Positions 48,142-56,416 of a DNA stretch of 64,000 bases are shown piece after piece. Position numbers and translations under genes: made by a program. Below the pieces are notes generated by a model. That model was not told the DNA's origin. It worked only from the letters and a program-made list of their open reading frames with translations, and searched no databases. The first letter of the stretch is position 1; each line of letters opens with the position of its first letter. Source of the stretch: Marichromatium bheemlicum (GTDB lineage: Bacteria > Pseudomonadota > Gammaproteobacteria > Chromatiales > Chromatiaceae); NCBI RefSeq assembly GCF_012276755.1, contig NZ_JAAXKX010000016.1, positions 1 through 64,000 on the forward strand. The letters are read 5' to 3'.

Positions 48142-49173
48142 ATGCACTACAGACGACTCGGCCGCACCGACCTTGAGGTCAGCGCGCTCTGTCTCGGTAC
48201 CATGACCTTCGGCGAACAGAACAGCGAGGCCGAGGCGCACGCCCAGCTCGACCGGGCCCGCGCCGCCGGGATCAACCTCATCGACACCGCCGAGGTCTAT
48301 CCGGTGCCGCCCTGCGGCGAGACCCAGGGGCGTACCGAAACCTATATCGGCAACTGGCTCAAGCAGCGCGGCTGTCGCGATCAGGTGGTGCTCGCCACCA
48401 AGGTCGCCGGCCCCGGCGACTGGCTGGCGCACCTACCCCGGCGACTCGACCGACGTCACATCGTCACCGCCGTCGAGGACAGCCTGCGCCGCCTGCAGAC
48501 CGAGACGATCGATCTCTACCAGCTGCACTGGCCGGATCGCCGGACCAACTTTTTCGGCCGGCTCGGCTACAGCCCCGCCGAGATCGACGACAGCGTACCG
48601 CTGCGCGAGAGCCTGGAGGCGCTCGCCGAGCTGGTACGCGCCGGCAAGATCCGCCATGTCGGCCTCTCCAACGAGACCCCCTGGGGGCTGATGCACGCCC
48701 TGGCGCTCGCCGAGCAGCACGGCCTACCCCGGGTGGTGAGCATCCAGAACCCCTACAACCTGCTCAACCGCACCTTCGAGATCGGACTCGCGGAGATCGC
48801 GCTGCGCGAGGACTGCGGTCTGCTCGCCTACTCGCCGCTGGCCTTCGGCGTGCTCACGGGCAAGTATCTCGACGGCCAGCGCCCGGCCGGGGCACGGATC
48901 AGCCGCTTCTCGCGCTTCAAGCGCTACAACAACCCCCAGGCCGAGACGGCCACCGCCGAGTACGTCGCCCTCGCCCGTCGCCACGGTCTCGATCCGGCAC
49001 AGATGGCGCTGGCCTGGGTCAACACCCGCCCCTTCGTCACCAGCACCATCATCGGTGCCACCACGCTTGCACAGCTCGAGCACAACATCGGTAGCCTCGC
49101 AGTCGAACTCGACGCCGCGCTGCTCGCCGAGATCGAGGCGATCCAGACCCGCCAGCCCAACCCGGCCCCCTGA
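48142..49173 (+). CDS. tas: Aldo/keto reductase, Tas family
   Basis: This is an NADP-linked aldo/keto reductase barrel of 343 residues. The match to E. coli Tas is close: LGTMTFGEQNSEAEAHAQLD, INLIDTAEVYPVPP with the catalytic Asp/Tyr, TETYIGNWL, VSIQNPYNLLNRTFE and HGLDPAQMALAWV. The physiological substrate is unknown. ATG 48142 follows AGGAG. It converges on the ketohexokinase-like gene. Confidence 0.92.
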   Translation: MHYRRLGRTDLEVSALCLGTMTFGEQNSEAEAHAQLDRARAAGINLIDTAEVYPVPPCGETQGRTETYIGNWLKQRGCRDQVVLATKVAGPGDWLAHLPRRLDRRHIVTAVEDSLRRLQTETIDLYQLHWPDRRTNFFGRLGYSPAEIDDSVPLRESLEALAELVRAGKIRHVGLSNETPWGLMHALALAEQHGLPRVVSIQNPYNLLNRTFEIGLAEIALREDCGLLAYSPLAFGVLTGKYLDGQRPAGARISRFSRFKRYNNPQAETATAEYVALARRHGLDPAQMALAWVNTRPFVTSTIIGATTLAQLEHNIGSLAVELDAALLAEIEAIQTRQPNPAP

Positions 49174-49186
49174 GTCGAATCCGGGC

Positions 49187-50104
49187 TCAGTCGAGCACCC
49201 CGGCGGTGGCGCACGCCGCCTCGATCAGGTCGTCGACACCGACCCGGGTGCACTTGAACCCAGCCAGCCGCACCGCCCGCGCGCTCGCCTCCGCCAGCGC
49301 GTGCCCACGCAGCAGGCCGTCGATCACTGCGGCGTTGAGACAGTCGCCGGCGCCCAGGCTGTCGACGACCCGCGCCAGCGGCCAGGCCGGGTGATGACGC
49401 GGCGCGGCGCCGGGCACCTGGCTCCAGGCACCGCCCTCGCCCCAGCCGAGCACCCAGCAGGCCCGTGGCGCCAGCGTGGCCAGACGCGCAAGCGCCCGCG
49501 CCGGCGGCTCGTCACCACCGTCGGCGCATACATAGTCGCGCCCGACCAGTACCAGGTCGGCCAACGCGGCCAACGACTCGATCCCGGGGCGCGCTTTCTC
49601 CAGCTCGACCGAGACCCGCGCCTGCGGACGCAGGCGTCGCACCCGACGCATCATCTCGGCGGTCTCGGCGGGGTTGCGGCCCTCGAAGTGCACCCAATCG
49701 AACCCGTCGAGCCCGACTCGGGCAAAACCGGCGACATTGAGCTCGGGGAGATCGCGATGATGGACGATGGTGCGACTGCCGCTGACGCGGCTGAGGGTAA
49801 CGTAGGAGGTCGGGGTGGCGGCCCCGGTGATCCGTTCCACCGCGGCGAGCGCGATCCCGCGCCGCGCCAGGTCGGCGGCGATGAAGCGCCCCCCGGCATC
49901 GTCGGCCAGGGTGCCGCACCAGACGCAACGATGGCCGAGCTGCGCCAGCACCGCCAGGGTATTGGGGGCATTGCCACCACGCGCCTGGCGCTGTGCCAGG
50001 GCGCGCACCTCGGCGTCCTCGCTGGGATAGGCGGCCACCTCGTTGATCAGGTCGAGCGTGGCCACGCCAACGGCGAGCACCCGCGCGCCGAACTCAGAGA
50101 TCAC
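49187..50104 (-). CDS. PfkB-family sugar kinase, ketohexokinase-like
   Basis: The 305-residue ribokinase-fold enzyme resembles ketohexokinase over most of its length: AYPSEDAEVRALAQRQARGG, GGNAPNTLAVLAQLG, SGSRTIVHHRDLPEL, WVHFEGRNPAETAEM, RVSVELEKAR and the ATP/catalytic loop VVDSLGAGDCLNAAVIDGLL with the base Asp. Fructose phosphorylation is a reasonable guess, unproven. Start GTG 50104 overlaps the upstream gene by 11 bases, so it is probably co-translated with the formylglycine-generating-enzyme-like protein. Confidence 0.82.
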   Translation of the reverse strand: MISEFGARVLAVGVATLDLINEVAAYPSEDAEVRALAQRQARGGNAPNTLAVLAQLGHRCVWCGTLADDAGGRFIAADLARRGIALAAVERITGAATPTSYVTLSRVSGSRTIVHHRDLPELNVAGFARVGLDGFDWVHFEGRNPAETAEMMRRVRRLRPQARVSVELEKARPGIESLAALADLVLVGRDYVCADGGDEPPARALARLATLAPRACWVLGWGEGGAWSQVPGAAPRHHPAWPLARVVDSLGAGDCLNAAVIDGLLRGHALAEASARAVRLAGFKCTRVGVDDLIEAACATAGVLD

Positions 50105-51620
50105 GGACGATGCGGAAACCGAGCATATTGAGTTGGGTCTCAGGGGCGAAGTGCTGGCGCGCATAGGTACGCATCGCCGTCGCCGGCTGATTGAAGGCAC
50201 CGCCACGCGCCACCCGCTCAACACAGCCGCCATCGAGGCGCGGACGCCCGTTGTTCGGCGCACCCTGATAGCCGGCCACATAGCAGTCGAGGACCCATTC
50301 CATGGCATTTCCTGCGGTATCGAAAAGCCCGAAGGGACTGGGCTGCAGGCTACCCACGGGGGCGGTCGAGCGCCGGTCCCAGCGGCTGCCGCAATCGAAG
50401 CACACCGCCCGTCCCGGCTCCTTCCCGAAGCCCCACCAATAGGAGCCGCGCCCACCGGCCCGAGCCGCATACTCCCATTCGGCCTCACTCGGCAGACGAT
50501 AATGATAGCCGCTCTCGCGCGAGAGCCAGGCGGCGTAGGCGCGGGCGTCCTCCCAGCTAACATCGACCACCGGACGCGTGCCCCGTCCCCAGCCCTGGTC
50601 GTCCGGCAGACGCCGTCCGGTAGCCTGGGCGAAGCGGTCGTACTCGGCGAAGGTCACCTCGTAGGCACCGATCAGGAAGGGCCGCAGCGTCACCTGATGG
50701 GCCGGCATATAGTCGGTCCGCGCGAGCGAGTTGTAGCCCATGCGGAAGCTGCCCCCCGGCAGCTCCACCAGTTCGGGCCCGAAGCTGCCATCGCTCAAGC
50801 GGTCCCGGCGCAGCAGCGGCATCTGCGCCGCACGCGGCACCTCGGTCGCAAGCGGCGCCGGCTCCTCGACCGGGGCCACGCGCCGCTCGGGCGGGGGCGC
50901 CTTGAGCGAGCGTGGCGGCTCGGCCCAGATCAGCTCGGCGGGCTGATCCGAGAACGACATCCCCGAGAACCAGTAACGCAACTGCGGTAGGAACACCGCG
51001 AAGCTGACCAGCGCCAGCACCAGCAATACCAGCCCGATCACCAGCCGCCCCTCGCGCGGGCGACGCGAATACCCCTGCAGCTCGGGGGGCAGTGTCGGCG
51101 CCGGGCCTGCCGGCACGCGCGGCGGCGGTGGGGGCGGGGTTGGCGGCGCCGTCGCCGCCGCAGTCGGCGAGGGACTGACCGGCGGCGGGGGCGGCGGGGG
51201 CGGCGGGGGCGATGCGGCGCCATAGGCGCGCTTCTGCAGCCAGGCCATCTCGCGACGCATGCGCTCGAGTTCGAGCTGGGTCTGGCGTAGCGAGCTGTCC
51301 CGCTGCTCGAAGGCCTGCTGCAACCCGTCAAAGGCGAGGTTGCGGTCCTCGAGCTGGTCCTCGAGACGTTGGCACTCGTCGGTGATGCGCCCGAGCGCCT
51401 GCTCCTTCACGCTCAGCGTCTGGCGCAACAGGGTTAGCTCTTGCTGTAGCGCCAGGCGCTCGGTCTCTGAGGCAATGCTCTCCTCAACGGCCTGCTCGCG
51501 GGCGGCCAGACGGCGGTTGAGTCGTTCGATCTCACGAGCGGCCTGTTCGCGCATCTGCTCGAGCGAGTTACGCAAACCCCGGGCCTCGCCGGCTCCGCTC
51601 TCCTCGGTTGGTTCGGACAT
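50094..51620 (-). CDS. Coiled-coil, Pro-rich membrane protein with C-terminal FGE-sulfatase (SUMF1) domain
   Basis: The 508-residue protein has a cytoplasmic coiled coil (about 10-135), a Pro-rich linker with a ten-Pro run (about 137-185) and one membrane helix near 200-220 (LVIGLVLLVLALVSFAVFLP). The periplasmic FGE-like domain runs from about 285: VELPGGSFRMG, YEVTFAEYDRFAQATG, PVVDVSWEDARAYAAWLS, RLPSEAEWEYAARAG, NAMEWVLDC and RVARGGAFNQPA. The domain is common in proteins that do not make formylglycine; a sulfatase partner is not present. The PfkB gene overlaps its end. Confidence 0.82.
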   Translation of the reverse strand: MSEPTEESGAGEARGLRNSLEQMREQAAREIERLNRRLAAREQAVEESIASETERLALQQELTLLRQTLSVKEQALGRITDECQRLEDQLEDRNLAFDGLQQAFEQRDSSLRQTQLELERMRREMAWLQKRAYGAASPPPPPPPPPPVSPSPTAAATAPPTPPPPPPRVPAGPAPTLPPELQGYSRRPREGRLVIGLVLLVLALVSFAVFLPQLRYWFSGMSFSDQPAELIWAEPPRSLKAPPPERRVAPVEEPAPLATEVPRAAQMPLLRRDRLSDGSFGPELVELPGGSFRMGYNSLARTDYMPAHQVTLRPFLIGAYEVTFAEYDRFAQATGRRLPDDQGWGRGTRPVVDVSWEDARAYAAWLSRESGYHYRLPSEAEWEYAARAGGRGSYWWGFGKEPGRAVCFDCGSRWDRRSTAPVGSLQPSPFGLFDTAGNAMEWVLDCYVAGYQGAPNNGRPRLDGGCVERVARGGAFNQPATAMRTYARQHFAPETQLNMLGFRIVRDL

Positions 51621-51786
51621 GAGTGAATCGTCGTCGTTCTTGAGCAATGCGCCCACCGGCCCCGGTATCGGGAACGGCGAACGCCACCGGACACCCATTG
51701 TCCGGGCACCCACCCGGTTTTACCAGATGGACGAAGGAACCTTGCCCTCGCGCGTTGGTCATCCTTTTCCGCTACTCTGAGCCTCC

Positions 51787-53115
51787 GTGTCAACAACGAG
51801 CCTGTTTCAAGTGATGTCCCCGGCCTTCAAGGAACACCCGCTGCGTCATTCGGTGACCGCCGAGTTGCACGCGCGCACCTTCGACCCGCTGCCCTCCCCC
51901 GCTCGCGTCTTCCACCTCGCCGCCATCTGTGGCGAGCGTGGCAGCGGCGAGAACGTCGAGCACCTATTGCGACTGCTCGATTACTTCGGTGTCCGCCGGC
52001 CCGAGCGGGTCGGTCAGTATTATGCAGTCGATCTCGCCGACGGGCTGCGGCTACGCTGGGAGCGTCACACCGAATTCGTGACCTATACCATCAGCCGTCA
52101 CGAACGCTTCAACCACCCCTTCACCGACCCGCTGATCAACGAGCTGCCACAGGACTGGCTGCGCGAGATCCCGGGACAGGTGGTCACCGCCACCGCGCTG
52201 GCGCTGGAGTCGTGCGAGATGCCCGAGCGCGGCAGCAACGAGCTGCTGGCGTTGTTCGAGGGCAACCCCTTCATCGGTTCCGAGGTCGTCGGTGGCGCGA
52301 GCCGCGCCTGGTCGGACCTGCGCATCCACAGCGACGGCTATTCGCGCATCCTGCTGCGCGACTGCGGACTGTCGGAGAATCAGGCCGGGCGCCTGGCCAA
52401 GCGCATCCTCGAGATCGACGCCTACCGCGCAATGGCACTGCTCGGGCTGCCGGCGGCGCGCGAGGCCACGCGCGCGCTGAGCGAGGCCGAGCGGCGTCTG
52501 GTGGCGCTGGCAGCACGCATGACCGAAGGCAACGATCACACCCGCGGCGCCAGCGAGAGCGAGCTGCTCGCCGAGCTCACCACCCTGGCCACCGAGATCG
52601 AGACCATCGCCGCGCGCACCATCTATCGCTTCGAGGCCTCGCGCGCCTACTACCGCATCGTCCAGCAACGGCTCGAACAGCTGCGCCAGCGCCGGATCGA
52701 GGGACTGCAGACCTTCACCGAGTTCCTCGAGGCACGGCTGGCCCCGGCAATCGCCACCTGCGACTCCACCCGCGAGCGTCAGCAGGACCTGGCCAAGCGT
52801 GCAGCACGACTGGCGAGCCTGCTGCGCGCACGCGTCGAGGTCGACCTGCAGCACCAGAACCGCGGGCTGCTCGAGTCGATGGACCGACGCGCCCGGATCC
52901 AGCTACGACTGCAGGAGACGGTCGAGGGGCTCTCGGTGATCGCCATCGGTTACTACGGCGTCGGTCTGGTCGGCTATGCCCTCAAGGGGCTGGAGGCGCA
53001 GGGGCTGCTGCCGATTGATGCCAGCCTCGGCATGGGCCTGTCGGTGCCGATCGTGGTCGGTGCCGCCTGGCTCGGACTCAAGCGCATGAAACAACGCCTG
53101 CTCAACGGTCACTGA
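51787..53115 (+). CDS. DUF3422 family membrane-anchored protein
   Basis: The 442-residue protein begins with the DUF3422 hallmark FKEHPLRHSVTAELHAR, which marks the family. The middle is helical and charged, and two hydrophobic segments lie near the C-terminus (about 378-400 and 415-432), so a C-terminal membrane anchor is likely. Function is unknown. GTG 51787 is the first start; ATG 51814 (MSPAFKEHP) is a good alternative. Confidence 0.82.
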   Translation: MSTTSLFQVMSPAFKEHPLRHSVTAELHARTFDPLPSPARVFHLAAICGERGSGENVEHLLRLLDYFGVRRPERVGQYYAVDLADGLRLRWERHTEFVTYTISRHERFNHPFTDPLINELPQDWLREIPGQVVTATALALESCEMPERGSNELLALFEGNPFIGSEVVGGASRAWSDLRIHSDGYSRILLRDCGLSENQAGRLAKRILEIDAYRAMALLGLPAAREATRALSEAERRLVALAARMTEGNDHTRGASESELLAELTTLATEIETIAARTIYRFEASRAYYRIVQQRLEQLRQRRIEGLQTFTEFLEARLAPAIATCDSTRERQQDLAKRAARLASLLRARVEVDLQHQNRGLLESMDRRARIQLRLQETVEGLSVIAIGYYGVGLVGYALKGLEAQGLLPIDASLGMGLSVPIVVGAAWLGLKRMKQRLLNGH

Positions 53116-53132
53116 GCAGGGTTCGCGATAAT

Positions 53133-53690
53133 TCAGGAATCGGCGGCGGCGAGCAGCGGGCGCAGCGACAGGGTGCCACCGCGCAGGACCACCTCCATGT
53201 GCTTGAGGTAGGACATGCCGAGCAGCGCCTCCTCGCCCTGCATGTTGGGCAGCACCGTGGCCTTGACATCGGTCACCACCAAACCACCGACCTCGACCTG
53301 ATCGAGGGTCGCATGCCAGGTTGCGACATTGCCGTTGCCGGTCTTGCTGTAACCGCCGCGCTTGAGCCTCAACCCCAAGCGCTGAGCGAGCATATAGGGC
53401 ATGGCGACATCGGCCGAACCGGTGTCGACGAGGAAATCGACCGCCTGACCGTTGATCCGGCCAGTGGTGACGTATTGATCAACCTGGTTGGGCTGGAGCA
53501 CCACCTCAGGCACCCCGTCGGGGCCGAGATAGGCGACTGGTTTTGGATTGGGATTGTGGCGCTGACCGAGCTGGGCTCCGATCAGACCAACGAGGGTCAG
53601 CACCGCGACCAGTAGCAGCAGCGACCCGAACCGCTGACGCAGGCGCACGGGGGTGGCGATGGAGACGAGCGAAGATTTCATCACGAGCAT
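53133..53690 (-). CDS. Retropepsin-like aspartic protease, membrane anchored (copy 1)
   Basis: The 185-residue protein has one N-terminal membrane helix (about 23-42) and a periplasmic retropepsin-like domain with the catalytic VDFLVDTGSADVAMP, GLVVTDVKATVLPNM and EALLGMSYLKHMEVVL. It is the single-domain bacterial type related to eukaryotic viral proteases; it would act as a dimer. Start may be ATG 53690 or ATG 53681. A paralogue lies at 54438-54959 on the other side of rnk. Confidence 0.85.
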   Translation of the reverse strand: MLVMKSSLVSIATPVRLRQRFGSLLLLVAVLTLVGLIGAQLGQRHNPNPKPVAYLGPDGVPEVVLQPNQVDQYVTTGRINGQAVDFLVDTGSADVAMPYMLAQRLGLRLKRGGYSKTGNGNVATWHATLDQVEVGGLVVTDVKATVLPNMQGEEALLGMSYLKHMEVVLRGGTLSLRPLLAAADS

Positions 53691-53825
53691 GTCCCTGGAC
53701 GAACTGAGGGCTGCGAGGCGCGACCTCGCCGACGTCCGGACCGGGATCGGCCCCGGACTGCAGCGTCTCGCCCGAGGCGGACGCGGCCGGGGCTGGAGTG
53801 TAGCGCAAGCGCGCGACGGACGCCC

Positions 53826-54239
53826 TCAGCGGTGGTATTCGCCACTACGCTCGGGCTGGTAGAGCACCTCCTCGATACAGACCCGCATCAGATTGCCGCC
53901 GGGCCGCGGCCAATCGATCTCATCGCCCTCGGAGAGACCGAGCAGCGCGCTGCCGACCGGGGCGAGGATCGAGACGGTGCCGCCCTCGGGGTCGACGTCC
54001 TTGGGGTAGACCAGGGTCAACACGAAGGTCTCGTTGGAAGAGGAGACCCGCACCCGAACCTTGGAGTTCATGGTCACCACGGTCGCGGGCATCTGCTCCG
54101 AGTCGATGATCTCGGCGCGCTCGAGTTCTTCCTCGAGGTTGTCACGCCCGGGCACGCCGTCGCTGGGCAGGGAGTCGAGCAGCCGCTGCAGACGCTCGAA
54201 GTCGGTTTCTGAAACGATCAGGGATGGTTTCTGGCTCAC
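53826..54239 (-). CDS. rnk: Regulator of nucleoside diphosphate kinase Rnk
   Basis: The 137-residue protein of the GreA/GreB C-terminal-domain family has the Rnk pattern SLIVSETDFERLQRLLD, a short helical N-terminus, and the FKBP-like part with VTMNSKVRVRV and ILAPVGSALLGLSEGDEIDW. Rnk binds RNA polymerase near the secondary channel but lacks cleavage activity in E. coli. Start is GTG 54239 with a weak ribosome site. It is flanked by two retropepsin-like genes. Confidence 0.9.
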   Translation of the reverse strand: MSQKPSLIVSETDFERLQRLLDSLPSDGVPGRDNLEEELERAEIIDSEQMPATVVTMNSKVRVRVSSSNETFVLTLVYPKDVDPEGGTVSILAPVGSALLGLSEGDEIDWPRPGGNLMRVCIEEVLYQPERSGEYHR

Positions 54240-54437
54240 GTTGTCATCTCGATGGAAAAGGCCAAACCGAGCCCCCGCTCACGGGGCGCTCGACATCAGG
54301 GTTCGGGGACCGCGGCGGATGCGCCACGCGGCCCCGGATTGGTGCAGCGTTCGCTGCCCGTGCCAGCCCATCCAGGCCGGCCCACGGTCGAGCACGCCAC
54401 CGATCGGCGGCGTCTCGGCAGGACAGGGCGCCGCGAC

Positions 54438-54959
54438 TCAACCCGGCGGCGGTCTCAGGGTCAGGGTCTCGCCACGCTGGACGAGTTCGAGACGCCCGAG
54501 GAAACTCATCCCCAGCAACACCTCGTTGCCGGACATGTTCGGCAACACGGCGGCACGCACGTCGTGCGCGATCAGGCCGCCGAGTTCGACGCGAGCCAAG
54601 CGCGTACGCCAGACCCGCACCTCGCCATTGGCGGTCCGACTGATCCCCCCGGGACGCAGCTCCAGCCCCAGACGTTGCGCCAATGCCAGCGGCAAGGCGA
54701 CGGCGGTGGCTCCAGTATCGACCAGGAAGCGCACCGGCTCACCATCGATCCGGCCATCGGCGACATAGTGCCCGGCACGATTGCGCTCGAGCACCACGCC
54801 GGGAGTGCCGTCCGAGTCGACGAAGAGCCGCGGCGGCGGTGCCCGATCATGCTCGAGCAGACCACCGAACAACAGCGCCAGCAGCCCGAGCGCGACCACC
54901 CAGGCGGCCAACAGCATCACCCGGCCGATGCGCTGGGGCTGCTCATCGGCTCGTGACAT
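54438..54959 (-). CDS. Retropepsin-like aspartic protease, membrane anchored (copy 2)
   Basis: The 173-residue paralogue of the 53133-53690 product has an N-terminal membrane helix near 15-34, then PGVVLERNRAGHYVADGRID, the catalytic RFLVDTGATAVALP and NEVLLGMSFLGRLELV. The two copies align along the whole periplasmic part, so they arose by duplication, but they differ at many positions. Rnk lies between them on the same strand. Confidence 0.85.
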   Translation of the reverse strand: MSRADEQPQRIGRVMLLAAWVVALGLLALLFGGLLEHDRAPPPRLFVDSDGTPGVVLERNRAGHYVADGRIDGEPVRFLVDTGATAVALPLALAQRLGLELRPGGISRTANGEVRVWRTRLARVELGGLIAHDVRAAVLPNMSGNEVLLGMSFLGRLELVQRGETLTLRPPPG

Positions 54960-55369
54960 CAGTATCCGAGGGCCGGGAGGAGGACACGGGATCTGGGGAT
55001 CGAGTCAGGCGGGCGCCTCAGCGGCACACCCACCGGCATCCGACCGCCCCGCCGCCACGCGAGGCCAGCGACGGCGGCCCAACATCCGGGGACGGGACCA
55101 ACAACCATCGATGTGCGCACGACATGTCGATCCTCCCTTCGCGCGTGAATGAGACGGGCCAAGCGCCCTGCCCGAGGTTGCCAACAGGCGCGGGCAAAAG
55201 CAAGCCGACCACCACGCCACGATCTAAGGATCAGTCGCCAGAGCACGACCCCGGCCACTTGCCAGTGGCGGCACCCGTTCAGCGCAGCCGGTCGAGACCG
55301 GCGCAACGCGCGACATGCACCACCGTGACCGCAACCTCGCCCCCGGCCACGCCGAAGCGCGCTATCGGA
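54960..55369. other. 410-base gap with only a small candidate ORF
   Basis: Between the second retropepsin gene and the Gly-zipper lipoprotein. Composition is ordinary for the genome and no repeat of the A/B/C family is seen. The only notable item is a 35-codon frame with a strong ribosome site at 55018-55125. Confidence 0.6.
55018..55125 (-). CDS. Candidate 35-residue small protein or leader peptide
   Basis: ATG 55125 stands five bases after AAGGGAGGA, one of the strongest ribosome sites in the window, and opens a 35-codon frame. The product MSCAHRWLLVPSPDVG... has three Cys and no recognised domain. It may be a small protein, a leader peptide for the downstream retropepsin gene or a remnant of a lost gene. 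The ribosome site is the only support. Confidence 0.25.
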   Translation of the reverse strand: MSCAHRWLLVPSPDVGPPSLASRGGGAVGCRWVCR

Positions 55370-55693
55370 TCAGTAACGCACGCAGCGCCCGCGCTGGCCC
55401 AGCGCCAACCCCGGAGGACAGGGGCGTCCCTCGGCGGGCGGGGCATAACGACGCGGTGGCGGCGGACGACGGGCAGCGTTCTCGGCATCGATCAGATAGC
55501 CGCCGAGGGCACCGGCGCCGGCGCCGATCAGCGCACCCTTACCGGCATCGGCACTCAGCGAACCGATCGCCGCGCCGGTGGCCGCCCCCATCAGTGCGCC
55601 ACCCGTGGTGGCGCGACCCGGCTGGTTGGCGCAGCCAGCCAGGCAGAGCACGGCGAGGATCGATAACGCGGAAACACCGATTCGAGCAGACAT
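55370..55693 (-). CDS. Glycine-zipper lipoprotein
   Basis: The 107-residue product has a lipoprotein signal with lipobox LAGC (Cys21) and then Gly-zipper segments GGALMGAATGAAIGSL and GALIGAGAGALGGYL. A Pro/Arg-rich stretch and a Cys-containing end follow. It is probably an outer-membrane lipoprotein of the YMGG/Gly-zipper kind; function unknown. GGAGGT lies nine bases before ATG 55693. Confidence 0.82.
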   Translation of the reverse strand: MSARIGVSALSILAVLCLAGCANQPGRATTGGALMGAATGAAIGSLSADAGKGALIGAGAGALGGYLIDAENAARRPPPPRRYAPPAEGRPCPPGLALGQRGRCVRY

Positions 55694-55723
55694 AGCACAA
55701 GGACCTCCGAGGTGGCGACAGGA

Positions 55724-56008
55724 TCAGCGACGGAAATGGCGGCGCTTCATCAGATAACGCAGTCGTGTCATGGTGGCCTGGTTGAAACGACCGGTCACCG
55801 CCAAACCGTGATGACGTTGGAAGCGCTTGAGCGCAGCTCGAGTGGCAGGACCATAGACCCCGTCTGCGGGGCCGGGGCGGTAACCGAGCTCCTGGAGTGC
55901 AACCTGCCCACGCTCGACCGTGGCCGACGCGGCGTGCACCGGCGCACCGAGCACCACCAGACAGAGGATTGCGGACAGGATGGCGAGACGCGACGGAGTA
56001 CTGCGCAT
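55724..56008 (-). CDS. Small exported peptidoglycan-binding (PGBD-1) protein
   Basis: The 94-residue protein has a signal peptide (residues 1-27, ending HAA) and one PG_binding_1 domain: VALQELGYRPGPADGVYGPA then TRAALKRFQRHHGLAVTG. It probably binds cell wall; there is no enzyme domain. ATG 56008 has GAGGAG just upstream and is preferred to an earlier in-frame ATG at 56056. Confidence 0.82.
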   Translation of the reverse strand: MRSTPSRLAILSAILCLVVLGAPVHAASATVERGQVALQELGYRPGPADGVYGPATRAALKRFQRHHGLAVTGRFNQATMTRLRYLMKRRHFRR

Positions 56009-56163
56009 GGGGCTCCTCATGGTTGGCAAGACTGGACCGGAATGATCCGTGGCCACGGGGCCACGGTGAACCCAGGCAGTCTAGCCTCCCCACCCCTGCG
56101 ATTGAAGACGACGCCGGGACGAGACGCAGCAGGCGCGCCCCGCCCCGGCCATCACCTCAGCAC

Positions 56164-56304
56164 TCAGCGATTTTCCTTGGTCTTGTTGGTGAACGAGCGC
56201 ACCGTCCCGACCACACGCTCCTGCAGCTCGCGCGCCCATGGCGGCTGCTGCCAGTTCCAGCCGATGATGATGCCGACAACCAGGAATAACAGGGCATACA
56301 ACAT
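56164..56304 (-). CDS. 46-residue single-pass membrane protein
   Basis: ATG 56304 opens MLYALLFLVVGIIIGWNW, a clear membrane helix, followed by an amphipathic charged tail (QQPPWARELQERVVG and a Lys-rich end). GGGGAG lies about nine bases before the start. The upstream 112 bases are unusually AT-rich for this genome, suggesting a promoter. I do not recognise the family. Confidence 0.6.
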   Translation of the reverse strand: MLYALLFLVVGIIIGWNWQQPPWARELQERVVGTVRSFTNKTKENR

Positions 56305-56416
56305 GATGAAGCTCTCCCCATCAGTGACATGCAACACAATGGATGAAATACAACCACTCTTTTAGCAAGGTTGTAGACCTGAGATTAGCCTAAAAGCTCC
56401 CGCTTCGCTCAGTCGA

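Noticed and set aside
49171-49190. tRNA T-loop-like word GTCGAATCC
   Set aside because: No acceptor or anticodon stems surround it; it is the end of tas.
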